This document shows positions 19,248 through 26,913 of a stretch of DNA of 42,574 nucleotides, piece by piece. A model generated the notes under the pieces. The model saw nothing but the letters and a program-made list of their open reading frames with translations. It searched no databases and had not been told where the DNA came from. Position numbers and translations under genes: made by a program. Position 1 is the stretch's first letter. The number at the start of each line of letters is the position of its first letter. The stretch comes from a virus. The stretch lies in IMG/VR virus record IMGVR_UViG_3300013372_001340, positions 1 through 42,574 of that record. One strand, 5' to 3'.

Positions 19248-22200
19248 ATGACAAAACAAACAACGTTCGAAGATGACTTCTCCAAAGAAGTTTGGGAAAC
19301 AACATATAAAGATCACAATGACAATAATGTAGATGATACATTCAGGAGAGTAGCTAAAGCTGTTGCTTCAGTTGAAAAAAACTCTCAACTTAGAGAAGAA
19401 TGGGAGGAGAAATTCTATGACATGTTATCAGAATTCAAAATAACCACTGGAGGACGAATATATTCCAATGCTGGAACAGAATTTACAGGGACTACACTCG
19501 CTAATTGCTTCGTTGGAACAAAACCGAAACAAGATCAAGATTCTCTGGATGGGATTTTAGAAGTTCTTAGAGCACAAGCTAAAACATTGAAAAGTGAAGG
19601 TGGTTGGGGGATGAATTTTTCCTTTATTCGTCCTCGTGGTGCATTCATTCATGGAATTGGAGTAGAAACGCCGGGAGCAGTCAAATACATGGAGTTATTC
19701 GACAAGTCTTCTGATATTATAACTGCTGGTTCAGGCTCAAAGTCTAAAAACAAGAAAGCTAAAGGGAAAATACGTAAAGGTGCAATGATGGGAGTCCTCT
19801 CAGTTTGGCATCCAGATATTGTAGAATTCATTGAAGCCAAATTAACAGATGGAAGATTAACTAAGTTCAACATTTCAGTAAATTGCACTAACGATTTCAT
19901 GGATAAAGTGATTCAGGCGAAAAAACTGAAGATTGAATCCGAAGAAAATCCAGAGAAAGTTAAAGAGTTTGAAGAATCTAATATATGGGAATTGATTTTC
20001 CCTGAAACCACACACGAAAAATATAAAAAGGAATGGGATGGAAATATTGCAACATGGAAAAATAAAGGATATCCAGTAAACGTATATAGAACTATTGGAG
20101 TATTAGAATTGTGGGATAAAATAATAAAATCTACTTACACCAGAAACGATCCGGGAGTTTTATTCTGTGATATTGGGAACAAAACACATTGTTGGAACTA
20201 CGGAAAAAATAGCGACATTCAGGCAACGAACCCTTGTTTTCATGGAGATACTATGGTCGCTGTAGCTGATGGTAGAAATGCTGTCACCATTAAACAACTA
20301 GCAGAAGAGGGCAAAGACGTTCCAGTTTACACAGTAAGTCCAATTACTGGAATGGTAGAGATAAAATGGGGGAGAAATCCTCGTGTGACAGGATATGATA
20401 AAGAATTGCTGGAGATTAAATTCTCTGACGGAACAGATGTAAAAGTTACACCAGATCACAGATTCTTATTGATGAATGGAGATACTAAAGAAGCAAAAGA
20501 TTTGATATTCGGTGATTCTATTCCAAGCTTCACGAAAAGGGCTGAACCTATAGTGAAAAATAAGAATAAATTATACTATAGGGTTCATTGTGATACTAAT
20601 AACCATAATAAGAATAAAGTATTTGAGCACCGTTTAATAAGTAAATTCCACCAGCCCGAAAAATGGGATTCAATATATAATGAAGGAAAAAAAGACGGTT
20701 GGATTAAAGGAGGTTTAGTAATTCATCACAAAGATTACAATGGATTAAATAACTCAATCGAAAATCTCGAAATTATGAGATTTAAAGATCATAACAAATT
20801 TCACGCAGAACATGACTTTAAAGGTGAAAATAATCCAATGTTCGGGAAAAAACATTCTGAGGAAACTAAAAATAAAATAGGAGCAGAAACAAAAAAAAGA
20901 AATGAAAATTCAGAATATAGGAGCACTTGGATAAACAAGATAAATGAATCCTTCACGGATGAACGAAAATCGAAAATATCTACACATAGAACCATATTCG
21001 AATTGAATAGAAGAATGGATTTAGCCGCAAAAACAGGACTTAAAGCTTTTCTAATAGATGGAGAATTAATGGTGGAAAAAACATGCGAATTTACAAACAC
21101 TAAATTCGTAGTTCCTTGGAATAGAAGAGAGGTGTGCTTAAATCCTTCAATTAATCCTATGGAGATAGAAGAATTGAAAGATAAATGCAAACAGAACTTG
21201 AAAAATGCCTTCACCGAAAAAGCTAAAATAAATCTACACAATCAAATAATGATATATAAAGATTTACAAGAAAAACTAGAAAGAACTCCATCGAAGAAAG
21301 AATGGGAAAATGAGTGCAAGTTGAAAAAAGTGAGTTTCAGATTTAATTCTTCTAGTGAGAATCCATATATATTAAAAGGATATAAAGATTTTCAAAACCA
21401 TTCACTCAACTATAATCATAGAATAGTTGGAATTAATAAGGTGAAAGGATTACATACAGTATATAACATAACAACAGAAGATAATCACACTGTTGGAATC
21501 ATAAATAACGTAGAATCAAACACATATAAAGGAATATTTACTTTCCAATGTGGGGAACAACTTCTACCTTTCGGAGGAATCTGCAATTTGGCATCTGTGA
21601 ATCTAACACAATTTATAAACAAGGACAGGACAGATTTCGATCATAAAAAACTTCAAAAGTATCTACCGATATTAACAAGGTTTTCCGATAACGTTAACGA
21701 TTATAGCAATGCTCCACTTGACGAATATATTGATTCTATGAGGAACAGAAGGCGTATAGGTCTAGGAGTTTCTGGTTGGGGTTCTGCATTATATTTACTC
21801 AAAACTAGATTCGCAAGTGAAGAAGCAGAAACCATTAAAGCGAGAATGATGAAAACCTTTACACATACTGTAGTAAAAACTTCAATCGAACTAGCAAAAG
21901 AAAAAGGAATGTTCAAAGAATGTGATCCCGCTAAACATGCATCGGCAAGTTTTTGGAAACAGATCAATTTACCACAAGATTTAATTGACGATATTGAGAA
22001 ATATGGTATTAGAAACTCTGCATTATTTTCAATTCAGCCTACTGGAAATACATCAATTTTAGCAAACATAATATCTGGTGGATTGGAACCACTATTTTTA
22101 AGTGAATATATCAGAACCGTAATAGTTCCATCGTGTCCAGAAGACTTTAAAGAATTCGTTCCTAAATATTGGGAAGGAGAGTTTAAGGAAAATCAATATT

Positions 22201-23120
22201 TCAAACTCCACAAAGAAGGAAACGATGACATATTAAAATATAAACATACTGATGGGATACTATATAAAATAGATAAAAATAGAGGTCTTACTAAAGAAGT
22301 TTTATGTGAAGATTATGCGGTTAGACATCTCAAAAAAACGGATGAATGGAATCCTGATGCAGATTGGGCAGTAACCACAATGAGTTTATCAGTGGATGAA
22401 CATGTAGCAGATATGTCTGGTTGGGGTAAATGGATTGATAGTAGTATGTCCAAAACTGTAAATGTTCCAAACGATTATCCGTTCGACAAATTCGAGAATT
22501 TATATCTAGATACATATAAGACAGGATATTTAAAAGGTATTACAACATACAGAGCAGGAACGATGACTAATGTTTTAGCTGCTAAAACGATAGAAAGTTC
22601 TGAAACTGGATGCAAAGTGTGTAAGAGAGAAAAAGACCTAATTGGAGATATATATCATACTAATGCCAAAGGTGTATCATATTTTGTAATAGTCGGTTTA
22701 GATAAAAACGGATTACCATATGAGATATTTGCAGGTAAAAACGGATTCTTCCCTAAAAGCATAGAAACTGGAACAATACACAAAGTCAAAAGAGGATTAT
22801 ATCAATTACTAGGAGAGAATGATAATGTTGTCATAGAATCTATAACTGAACATCTAGAAGAAGAGGAAGAGGCATTAACTCGCATGATAAGCATGAGTTT
22901 ACGTCATGGTGTTGATATAAATTATGTGGTTCACCAACTAGAAAAGGTTAAGGGTGCTCTAAACAGTTTATCTAAATGTATGTCCAGATGTTTGAAAAAA
23001 TATATTAAAAACGGAACTGCTGTTTCTGGAGAGGAATGTCCTTCTTGCGGAAAAGAGACTTTAATTAGAGCAGAAGGATGCAAAAAATGCATGAACTGTT
23101 CTAATAGTATATGCGGGTAA
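19248..23120 (+). CDS. nrdJ: Class II (B12-dependent) ribonucleotide reductase with intein
   Basis: 1290 aa: 852 aa of extein and a 438-aa intein (residues 330-767). The enzyme reduces ribonucleotides to deoxyribonucleotides for phage DNA synthesis. Seen: TLANCF (C87, redox Cys), KSEGGWGMNFSFIRPRG, GAMMGVLSVWHPDI, NP|CGE (radical Cys C768 after splicing), GGICNLASVNL (C779, partner of C87), IGLGVSGWGS and QPTGNTSIL. The C-terminal region (ALTRMISMSLRHGV) matches the TSCPD domain of NrdJ and ends with a CPSCG...CKKCMNC zinc/redox tail, which favours class II over class I. No ATP-cone is visible at the N-terminus. It has its own sigma70-like promoter and a strong terminator. Activity should require splicing, since the intein separates NP from the radical Cys. 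Confidence 0.9.
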   Translation: MTKQTTFEDDFSKEVWETTYKDHNDNNVDDTFRRVAKAVASVEKNSQLREEWEEKFYDMLSEFKITTGGRIYSNAGTEFTGTTLANCFVGTKPKQDQDSLDGILEVLRAQAKTLKSEGGWGMNFSFIRPRGAFIHGIGVETPGAVKYMELFDKSSDIITAGSGSKSKNKKAKGKIRKGAMMGVLSVWHPDIVEFIEAKLTDGRLTKFNISVNCTNDFMDKVIQAKKLKIESEENPEKVKEFEESNIWELIFPETTHEKYKKEWDGNIATWKNKGYPVNVYRTIGVLELWDKIIKSTYTRNDPGVLFCDIGNKTHCWNYGKNSDIQATNPCFHGDTMVAVADGRNAVTIKQLAEEGKDVPVYTVSPITGMVEIKWGRNPRVTGYDKELLEIKFSDGTDVKVTPDHRFLLMNGDTKEAKDLIFGDSIPSFTKRAEPIVKNKNKLYYRVHCDTNNHNKNKVFEHRLISKFHQPEKWDSIYNEGKKDGWIKGGLVIHHKDYNGLNNSIENLEIMRFKDHNKFHAEHDFKGENNPMFGKKHSEETKNKIGAETKKRNENSEYRSTWINKINESFTDERKSKISTHRTIFELNRRMDLAAKTGLKAFLIDGELMVEKTCEFTNTKFVVPWNRREVCLNPSINPMEIEELKDKCKQNLKNAFTEKAKINLHNQIMIYKDLQEKLERTPSKKEWENECKLKKVSFRFNSSSENPYILKGYKDFQNHSLNYNHRIVGINKVKGLHTVYNITTEDNHTVGIINNVESNTYKGIFTFQCGEQLLPFGGICNLASVNLTQFINKDRTDFDHKKLQKYLPILTRFSDNVNDYSNAPLDEYIDSMRNRRRIGLGVSGWGSALYLLKTRFASEEAETIKARMMKTFTHTVVKTSIELAKEKGMFKECDPAKHASASFWKQINLPQDLIDDIEKYGIRNSALFSIQPTGNTSILANIISGGLEPLFLSEYIRTVIVPSCPEDFKEFVPKYWEGEFKENQYFKLHKEGNDDILKYKHTDGILYKIDKNRGLTKEVLCEDYAVRHLKKTDEWNPDADWAVTTMSLSVDEHVADMSGWGKWIDSSMSKTVNVPNDYPFDKFENLYLDTYKTGYLKGITTYRAGTMTNVLAAKTIESSETGCKVCKREKDLIGDIYHTNAKGVSYFVIVGLDKNGLPYEIFAGKNGFFPKSIETGTIHKVKRGLYQLLGENDNVVIESITEHLEEEEEALTRMISMSLRHGVDINYVVHQLEKVKGALNSLSKCMSRCLKKYIKNGTAVSGEECPSCGKETLIRAEGCKKCMNCSNSICG
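20235..21548 (+). other. Intein in NrdJ with HNH endonuclease (RIR1-type site)
   Basis: 438 residues (330-767 of the ORF). Block A: C330 FHGDTMV. Block B: VTPDHRFLL. Homing endonuclease: IHHKDYNGLNNSIENLEIM with H493/H494, N506 and H515/H519 as HNH residues, followed by a NUMOD3-like motif NNPMFGKKHSEETKNKI (about 528-544). Block F: TVYNITTEDNHTVGI. The C-terminus is GIFTFQ followed by Cys+1 (C768), so the usual His-Asn end is replaced by Phe-Gln. A terminal Gln is known from the Chilo iridescent virus RIR1 intein. The boundaries follow from restoring the NPCGE motif. Confidence 0.88.
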
Positions 23121-23134
23121 TATAATATAATACG

Positions 23135-23179
23135 AAACAACAAAAAACCCACAATTAACTTGTGGGTTTTTTGTTGTTT
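23135..23179. terminator. Bidirectional intrinsic terminator
   Basis: A perfect 20-bp inverted repeat (23135-23154 and 23160-23179) with a 5-base loop, a core of ACCCACAA/TTGTGGGT and A/T tracts on both sides. It lies between the convergent nrdJ and RCC1 genes and can serve both. Confidence 0.88.
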
Positions 23180-23205
23180 TAGTCTTTCTTTAAATTTTTA
23201 AACCT

Positions 23206-24831
23206 TTAATATTTGTTAATAGTTCTAGGATTCTTATAAGAGCTTGCAGCAGAAGAAGGATGAACAATATACGAAGTGTTATAACCCCATACCCAAACTG
23301 CTCCGTTAGAATCTCTAGCTATTACACCCCTAACATCTCCAGCAGAACCGCTTCCGTCAGAACCATGACAATAAAAAGCTGCTTCTGTTACATCATTCAA
23401 TGGAGCTTTCTCATATCTGCGAAATTTATTAGTATGTTTATTGGAACTTTTATATTGTAACATAGTAATAGGAGTGAAAACATTAACACCAGCAAGAAAC
23501 AAATCCCCTGAATTAGATATTAAACCTATTGATCCTTGTCCTGTATTATTACATCCAAAAATAGCAGATATTGAAGGCATTGATGCTGTTGCAAGAGGTG
23601 TTTGTTGATATGTTGTTACCTGAGTTGGTGTTTTTATAGGTGTTGTAGCTACACCATTGCCAACTGTGCCATAAGCATTGTATCCCCACGCAAAAACTCT
23701 TCCATCATTTTGTAGTGCTGCTACTCCGGTGTTTGATTGCCACCCTGCTGTTACTATTTTTTCAACTCCTGATAATGAGCCTATTTGTTTGAATAGACGG
23801 GAATCTGTCACCGTGGTATCAGCTAGTTGTCCGGCAGAGTTATCGCCAACACCGTATAAATATTTTTGAGCACCAACGGTAACGTATCTGGTGTATCCAG
23901 CTTGCATCCCTGAGTTCATTATTTTCTGAACATTTGTTATGGGAACTCCACCAGTTGATGAACATTGGACAAATGATGTTTTATCATCCAAAGAATTTAT
24001 CGCCAATTGCCCGTTATTGTTTTTACCACATGCGTATAGTAGCCCATCAGTCGTTTTAACCATTATATTTCCACCAGAACCAGCGTCTCCACCACCTATA
24101 GATATTTGTTCGAATGTTTTGGAACCTATTGTTATTTTAACAGGCACATTTTTAGAATATGATGTTGCTGCTCCAGATGCCGTTGTTCCTATTTGACCAT
24201 ATCTATTATATCCCCAAGCATATGCTTCTCCAGTTCCAGAAACTATAACACCTATAGTAACATATCTATCATTTATTTCTGAAACGTCAAAAGAAGCTAT
24301 TTTTTTAGAAGATAAAGATGCTATGTTTAACGGTAAATATGTTCCGGAATAATTAGAAATATAATTAGGAGCAGTAGAATAATTAGGAGTTTCGCCAATA
24401 TAAACGTTTTGCCATTGTTCGTAATATCCTACCCCCCACAATGTCCCATCACTCAACAACACAAAAGAATTTAATATCCCACTATAAAATTGAGTTATTG
24501 TCAATGTAGGATTATCAACAAGATAATTGTTTATAAAATTTTCAGGAGTTGGTGCATTAGAATCATAATTATTGTCTGCTGCAATACTGTTGCCCCAAAC
24601 ATATATTTTATTTGTTGTGTAATATGCTCCATTATAAGCTGAATATCCACGTTGGCCTAATCCCACTGCTGGTTCTGAAAGTCCTGCATCTATACTAGTG
24701 TTAAGATTATTGACTACCGCGCTTAATTGATATATAGTTAAATCTAATAAACTGTCATTGTGATTTATAGTAGACAATGATGTTCCAATACATTCATTTG
24801 AGTTGATATTAATTACGCCGAAGTAGCTCAT
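23206..24831 (-). CDS. RCC1-repeat beta-propeller protein
   Basis: 541 aa. RCC1/ATS1-type blades recur: KIYVWGNSIA, TLWGVGYYEQW, EAYAWGYNRYGQIGT, LLYACGKNNNGQLAI, YLYGVGDNSAGQLAD, RVFAWGYNAYGTVGNG and VWVWGYNTS. Six to seven blades fit one seven-bladed propeller. The family is typified by eukaryotic RCC1 but is widespread in bacterial surface and phage tail proteins. No signal peptide. It is flanked by the probable small terminase upstream and a terminator downstream, and has a late-type box overlapping the upstream stop codon. A virion-surface binding role is inferred; a chromatin role is not suggested. Confidence 0.82.
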   Translation of the reverse strand: MSYFGVININSNECIGTSLSTINHNDSLLDLTIYQLSAVVNNLNTSIDAGLSEPAVGLGQRGYSAYNGAYYTTNKIYVWGNSIAADNNYDSNAPTPENFINNYLVDNPTLTITQFYSGILNSFVLLSDGTLWGVGYYEQWQNVYIGETPNYSTAPNYISNYSGTYLPLNIASLSSKKIASFDVSEINDRYVTIGVIVSGTGEAYAWGYNRYGQIGTTASGAATSYSKNVPVKITIGSKTFEQISIGGGDAGSGGNIMVKTTDGLLYACGKNNNGQLAINSLDDKTSFVQCSSTGGVPITNVQKIMNSGMQAGYTRYVTVGAQKYLYGVGDNSAGQLADTTVTDSRLFKQIGSLSGVEKIVTAGWQSNTGVAALQNDGRVFAWGYNAYGTVGNGVATTPIKTPTQVTTYQQTPLATASMPSISAIFGCNNTGQGSIGLISNSGDLFLAGVNVFTPITMLQYKSSNKHTNKFRRYEKAPLNDVTEAAFYCHGSDGSGSAGDVRGVIARDSNGAVWVWGYNTSYIVHPSSAASSYKNPRTINKY

Positions 24832-24835
24832 GTTT

Positions 24836-24845
24836 TATTATTTAT
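24836..24845 (-). promoter_or_regulatory. Late-promoter-like box before the RCC1 gene
   Basis: Minus-strand ATAAATAATA, 4 bases before ATG 24831, overlapping the stop codon of the upstream gene. Confidence 0.45.
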
Positions 24846-25437
24846 CTAAAATTTCCCCCTCTTCAATATTTTCCTCAACGTTTTCTTCTAAATCGGATTC
24901 TATTTCTATCAATTTAGGAACTATAGGTTCTGGTTCTTCTATCTCCAACATTTTTTTAAGTATTTCTTCTCTGGTAGCAACTAGAACATTTGTATTATTT
25001 GTTATGTTCATGGCTGGAAGGGACTTAGCTACCTCCTTCTTGTTTGTCCAATCTAATGCTTTAATCTCTTTTGTCATCTCATGTTTCCTTTTCAACATGT
25101 TAAGTTTATTGAGAGATTCTATAGCTCCAGTAGTTGAAGTTATCAAAGATGCCAATGCAGCTATTTCGTCTGGATTTTGGCCTTGAACAACAGATATCTT
25201 CAAATCTTCAACAGAGTCCATACTGAGTTCTATTAATTCACTTGATTTTTTTATTAAATATGCCCCAAGTTCTTCTTCTGTCAATTCTTTTTGTGTTGTT
25301 GTAGGTTTATTCTTAGGTATTTTGTTGTATCCATTAGATAAATCTGCTAGTAGTGCATCATCAGGGTTTTCACCTGTAGTATTTCCATAAGTATCACTAG
25401 ATAAGTTAGCGATTAAAGTATCTAAATCGTTGATCAT
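24838..25437 (-). CDS. Probable small terminase subunit, gp16-like
   Basis: 199 aa from ATG 25437 (MINDLDTLIANL); ATG 25443 is equally possible. A longer GTG start at 25548 is rejected because it overlaps the divergent 53-aa gene. The layout resembles T4 gp16: an acidic N-terminus, a central coiled coil (AYLIKKSSELIELSMDSVED, ASLITSTTGAIESLNKLNML), then MNITNNTNVLVATREEILKK, comparable with the MNIQN-type segment and ELMDEI-like helix of gp16, and a very acidic C-terminal tail. Small terminases form rings that recognise DNA and regulate the large subunit. Identification is by layout and short motifs recalled from memory, so it is moderate only. It is 13 kb from terL, unlike T4 where 16 and 17 are adjacent. 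Confidence 0.6.
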   Translation of the reverse strand: MINDLDTLIANLSSDTYGNTTGENPDDALLADLSNGYNKIPKNKPTTTQKELTEEELGAYLIKKSSELIELSMDSVEDLKISVVQGQNPDEIAALASLITSTTGAIESLNKLNMLKRKHEMTKEIKALDWTNKKEVAKSLPAMNITNNTNVLVATREEILKKMLEIEEPEPIVPKLIEIESDLEENVEENIEEGEILDK

Positions 25438-25497
25438 ACACATAATTAACAATAAATATATCATTTTACAACTGTTGATGTTAAATATATCAATATT

Positions 25498-25659
25498 ATG
25501 GAAACCACGATTCAAACAATTAATGGCACGTATATCGTCCCAAAACACAAAGAAGCAGAACTTTTACATTGGTTGCAAAGTAATGCAATTCGCCAAGGTC
25601 AGCAGAATTTAGGAGAGCTTAAAGGTAATTATAACGGTCAACAATTGATAGGGGAATAA
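25498..25659 (+). CDS. Small 53-aa protein
   Basis: ATG 25498 to TAA 25659. The sequence looks protein-like (INGTYIVPKHKEAELLHWL, then a Gln/Asn-rich tail), with one short strand and one amphipathic helix. It fills the gap between the divergent small-terminase gene and the clamp loader promoter and reads in the same direction as the clamp loader. No SD. Similar short proteins occur in T4-like phages, but I cannot name the family. Confidence 0.55.
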   Translation: METTIQTINGTYIVPKHKEAELLHWLQSNAIRQGQQNLGELKGNYNGQQLIGE

Positions 25660-25671
25660 TCTGTTGTGTTC

Positions 25672-25699
25672 TTGCTTTTATCCTGAAATGTGATATAAT
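25672..25699 (+). promoter_or_regulatory. Extended -10 sigma70-like promoter of the clamp loader
   Basis: TTGCTT (25672-25677), 16-base spacer, then TGA-TATAAT (25691-25699), an extended -10. The ATG at 25706 lies 7 bases after the -10, so the transcript would start at or next to the start codon. Confidence 0.65.
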
Positions 25700-25705
25700 G
25701 GCGGA

Positions 25706-26653
25706 ATGATAAAATCAGACGAATTTAAAAACCTTTGGATAGAAAAGTATAGACCTAAGCATTTTAAAGATTTAATTCTTAGTCCAGATGATAAAAGCTA
25801 TTTTGAATCTTTAAAAACGAAAGAGGAAATCCCCCATTTGTTGTTTACAGGGGCAGCAGGTATCGGAAAGTCTAGTTTGAGCAAGATTATTGTAACTGAT
25901 ATTTTAGATTGTCAATATTTGTATATAAATGCCTCAGATGAAAACGGCATAGACACAATAAGAAACAAGATTAACGGATTCGCCCAAACTAAATCTTTCG
26001 ATGGAAAATTAAAGGTTGTTATTTTCGATGAAGCTGACGCACTTTCAAATAATGCCCAAGATGCTCTGAGAAATGTAATGGAAGAATACTCAGCGAATAC
26101 TCGATTTGTATTCACTTGTAATTATCTACATAAGATATCAAACCCAATCCAATCTAGATGTAAGCCAATAATACATTTAAACCCCCCAATTAAAGAAATT
26201 GTATCTAGGATTATTTACATTTTAAAGGAAGAAGGCATAAAAGTCCCTGAAAGTGAAACTGGAAAACTTTTGAAATTGATAAAACAGACAACTCCAGATA
26301 TAAGAAGTATTATAGGGATGATTCAACAATATTCCCATTCTGGAACATTAAACATAAAAGAGAATGGCGTAAAGGACATAACAGATGAGGTTTGCAAGAA
26401 AATAGAATCTAAAACTGATGTTATAACAATCAGACAATATTTGATCGAGAGAGAACAAGATTTTGCATCTAATTACACAAGTATATTGAAGGGAATGTTT
26501 GAAAACTATTTTGAAAATCCTTCTATAGACAGCAACATGAAATCCGTAAAATTATTGGAGATATCAGAGGCTATCTACAGAGATTCTATTGTTTCCGATA
26601 AAGAAATAAACTGTTTTTCTTGCATTTTAAAACTAAATAAATGTAATGGCTAA
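25706..26653 (+). CDS. gp44: Sliding clamp loader ATPase subunit, gp44-like
   Basis: 315 aa, near T4 gp44 (319 aa). An AAA+ ATPase of the RFC small-subunit type: WIEKYRPKHFKDLIL at the N-terminus, Walker A GAAGIGKSS (K55), Walker B VVIFDEADAL (D108, E109), sensor-1 FTCNY (N139) and the arginine-finger SRC motif (R151). It loads the sliding clamp onto primer-template DNA during replication. Neither its T4 partner gp62 nor the clamp gp45 is in the window. It overlaps the following 88-aa gene by 8 bases, so the two are probably co-translated. Confidence 0.93.
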   Translation: MIKSDEFKNLWIEKYRPKHFKDLILSPDDKSYFESLKTKEEIPHLLFTGAAGIGKSSLSKIIVTDILDCQYLYINASDENGIDTIRNKINGFAQTKSFDGKLKVVIFDEADALSNNAQDALRNVMEEYSANTRFVFTCNYLHKISNPIQSRCKPIIHLNPPIKEIVSRIIYILKEEGIKVPESETGKLLKLIKQTTPDIRSIIGMIQQYSHSGTLNIKENGVKDITDEVCKKIESKTDVITIRQYLIEREQDFASNYTSILKGMFENYFENPSIDSNMKSVKLLEISEAIYRDSIVSDKEINCFSCILKLNKCNG

Positions 26654-26912
26654 TTATTTTACAGAAATATCTAAAGAAGATGGTTCATTTGTTGGTATAG
26701 TATATGATGAAAACACTACAGAAGAAGTGTTTAGAACCAATAAAAGTGAATCTAAAGAGTCAATAATTTCTGAAGTGAACATCTTCCTGTTACAAAAGGC
26801 AGCTAAAAATACATCCCCCAATAAATCTATGAAGAATACTGTCAAGGTTAAGGGAAATACCCAACAATCAAGTCCCCCATCTCACGTTCCTTGTAATACT
26901 TGCGGAAGCTAA
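26646..26912 (+). CDS. Unknown 88-aa protein with C-terminal CxxC
   Basis: Starts inside the end of the clamp loader gene (8-base overlap). Residues 1-60 look folded (YFTEISKEDGSFVGIVYDEN, then a short helix); the tail is polar and ends PCNTCGS. A single CxxC is too little to call a zinc site. Too short and unlike T4 gp62 to be the small clamp loader subunit. It ends 1 base before the convergent 586-aa gene, with no terminator between them. Function unknown; overlap suggests a replication accessory. Confidence 0.65.
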   Translation: MANYFTEISKEDGSFVGIVYDENTTEEVFRTNKSESKESIISEVNIFLLQKAAKNTSPNKSMKNTVKVKGNTQQSSPPSHVPCNTCGS

Positions 26913-26913
26913 A

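Noticed and set aside
23206-24831. RCC1 protein as a host-derived eukaryotic regulator
   Set aside because: RCC1 repeats are common in bacterial and phage surface proteins, and the gene lies in the late structural block with a late-type box.
24830-25186. 118-codon plus-strand frame
   Set aside because: Antisense shadow of the small-terminase candidate, Ser/Phe-rich as expected from the opposite strand of an acidic protein.
25438-25548. Upstream extension of the small-terminase frame to a GTG at 25548
   Set aside because: It would overlap the divergent 53-aa gene, and the added residues (MFWDDIRAINCLNRG...) are unlike the rest of the protein; internal ATGs at 25437/25443 fit better.
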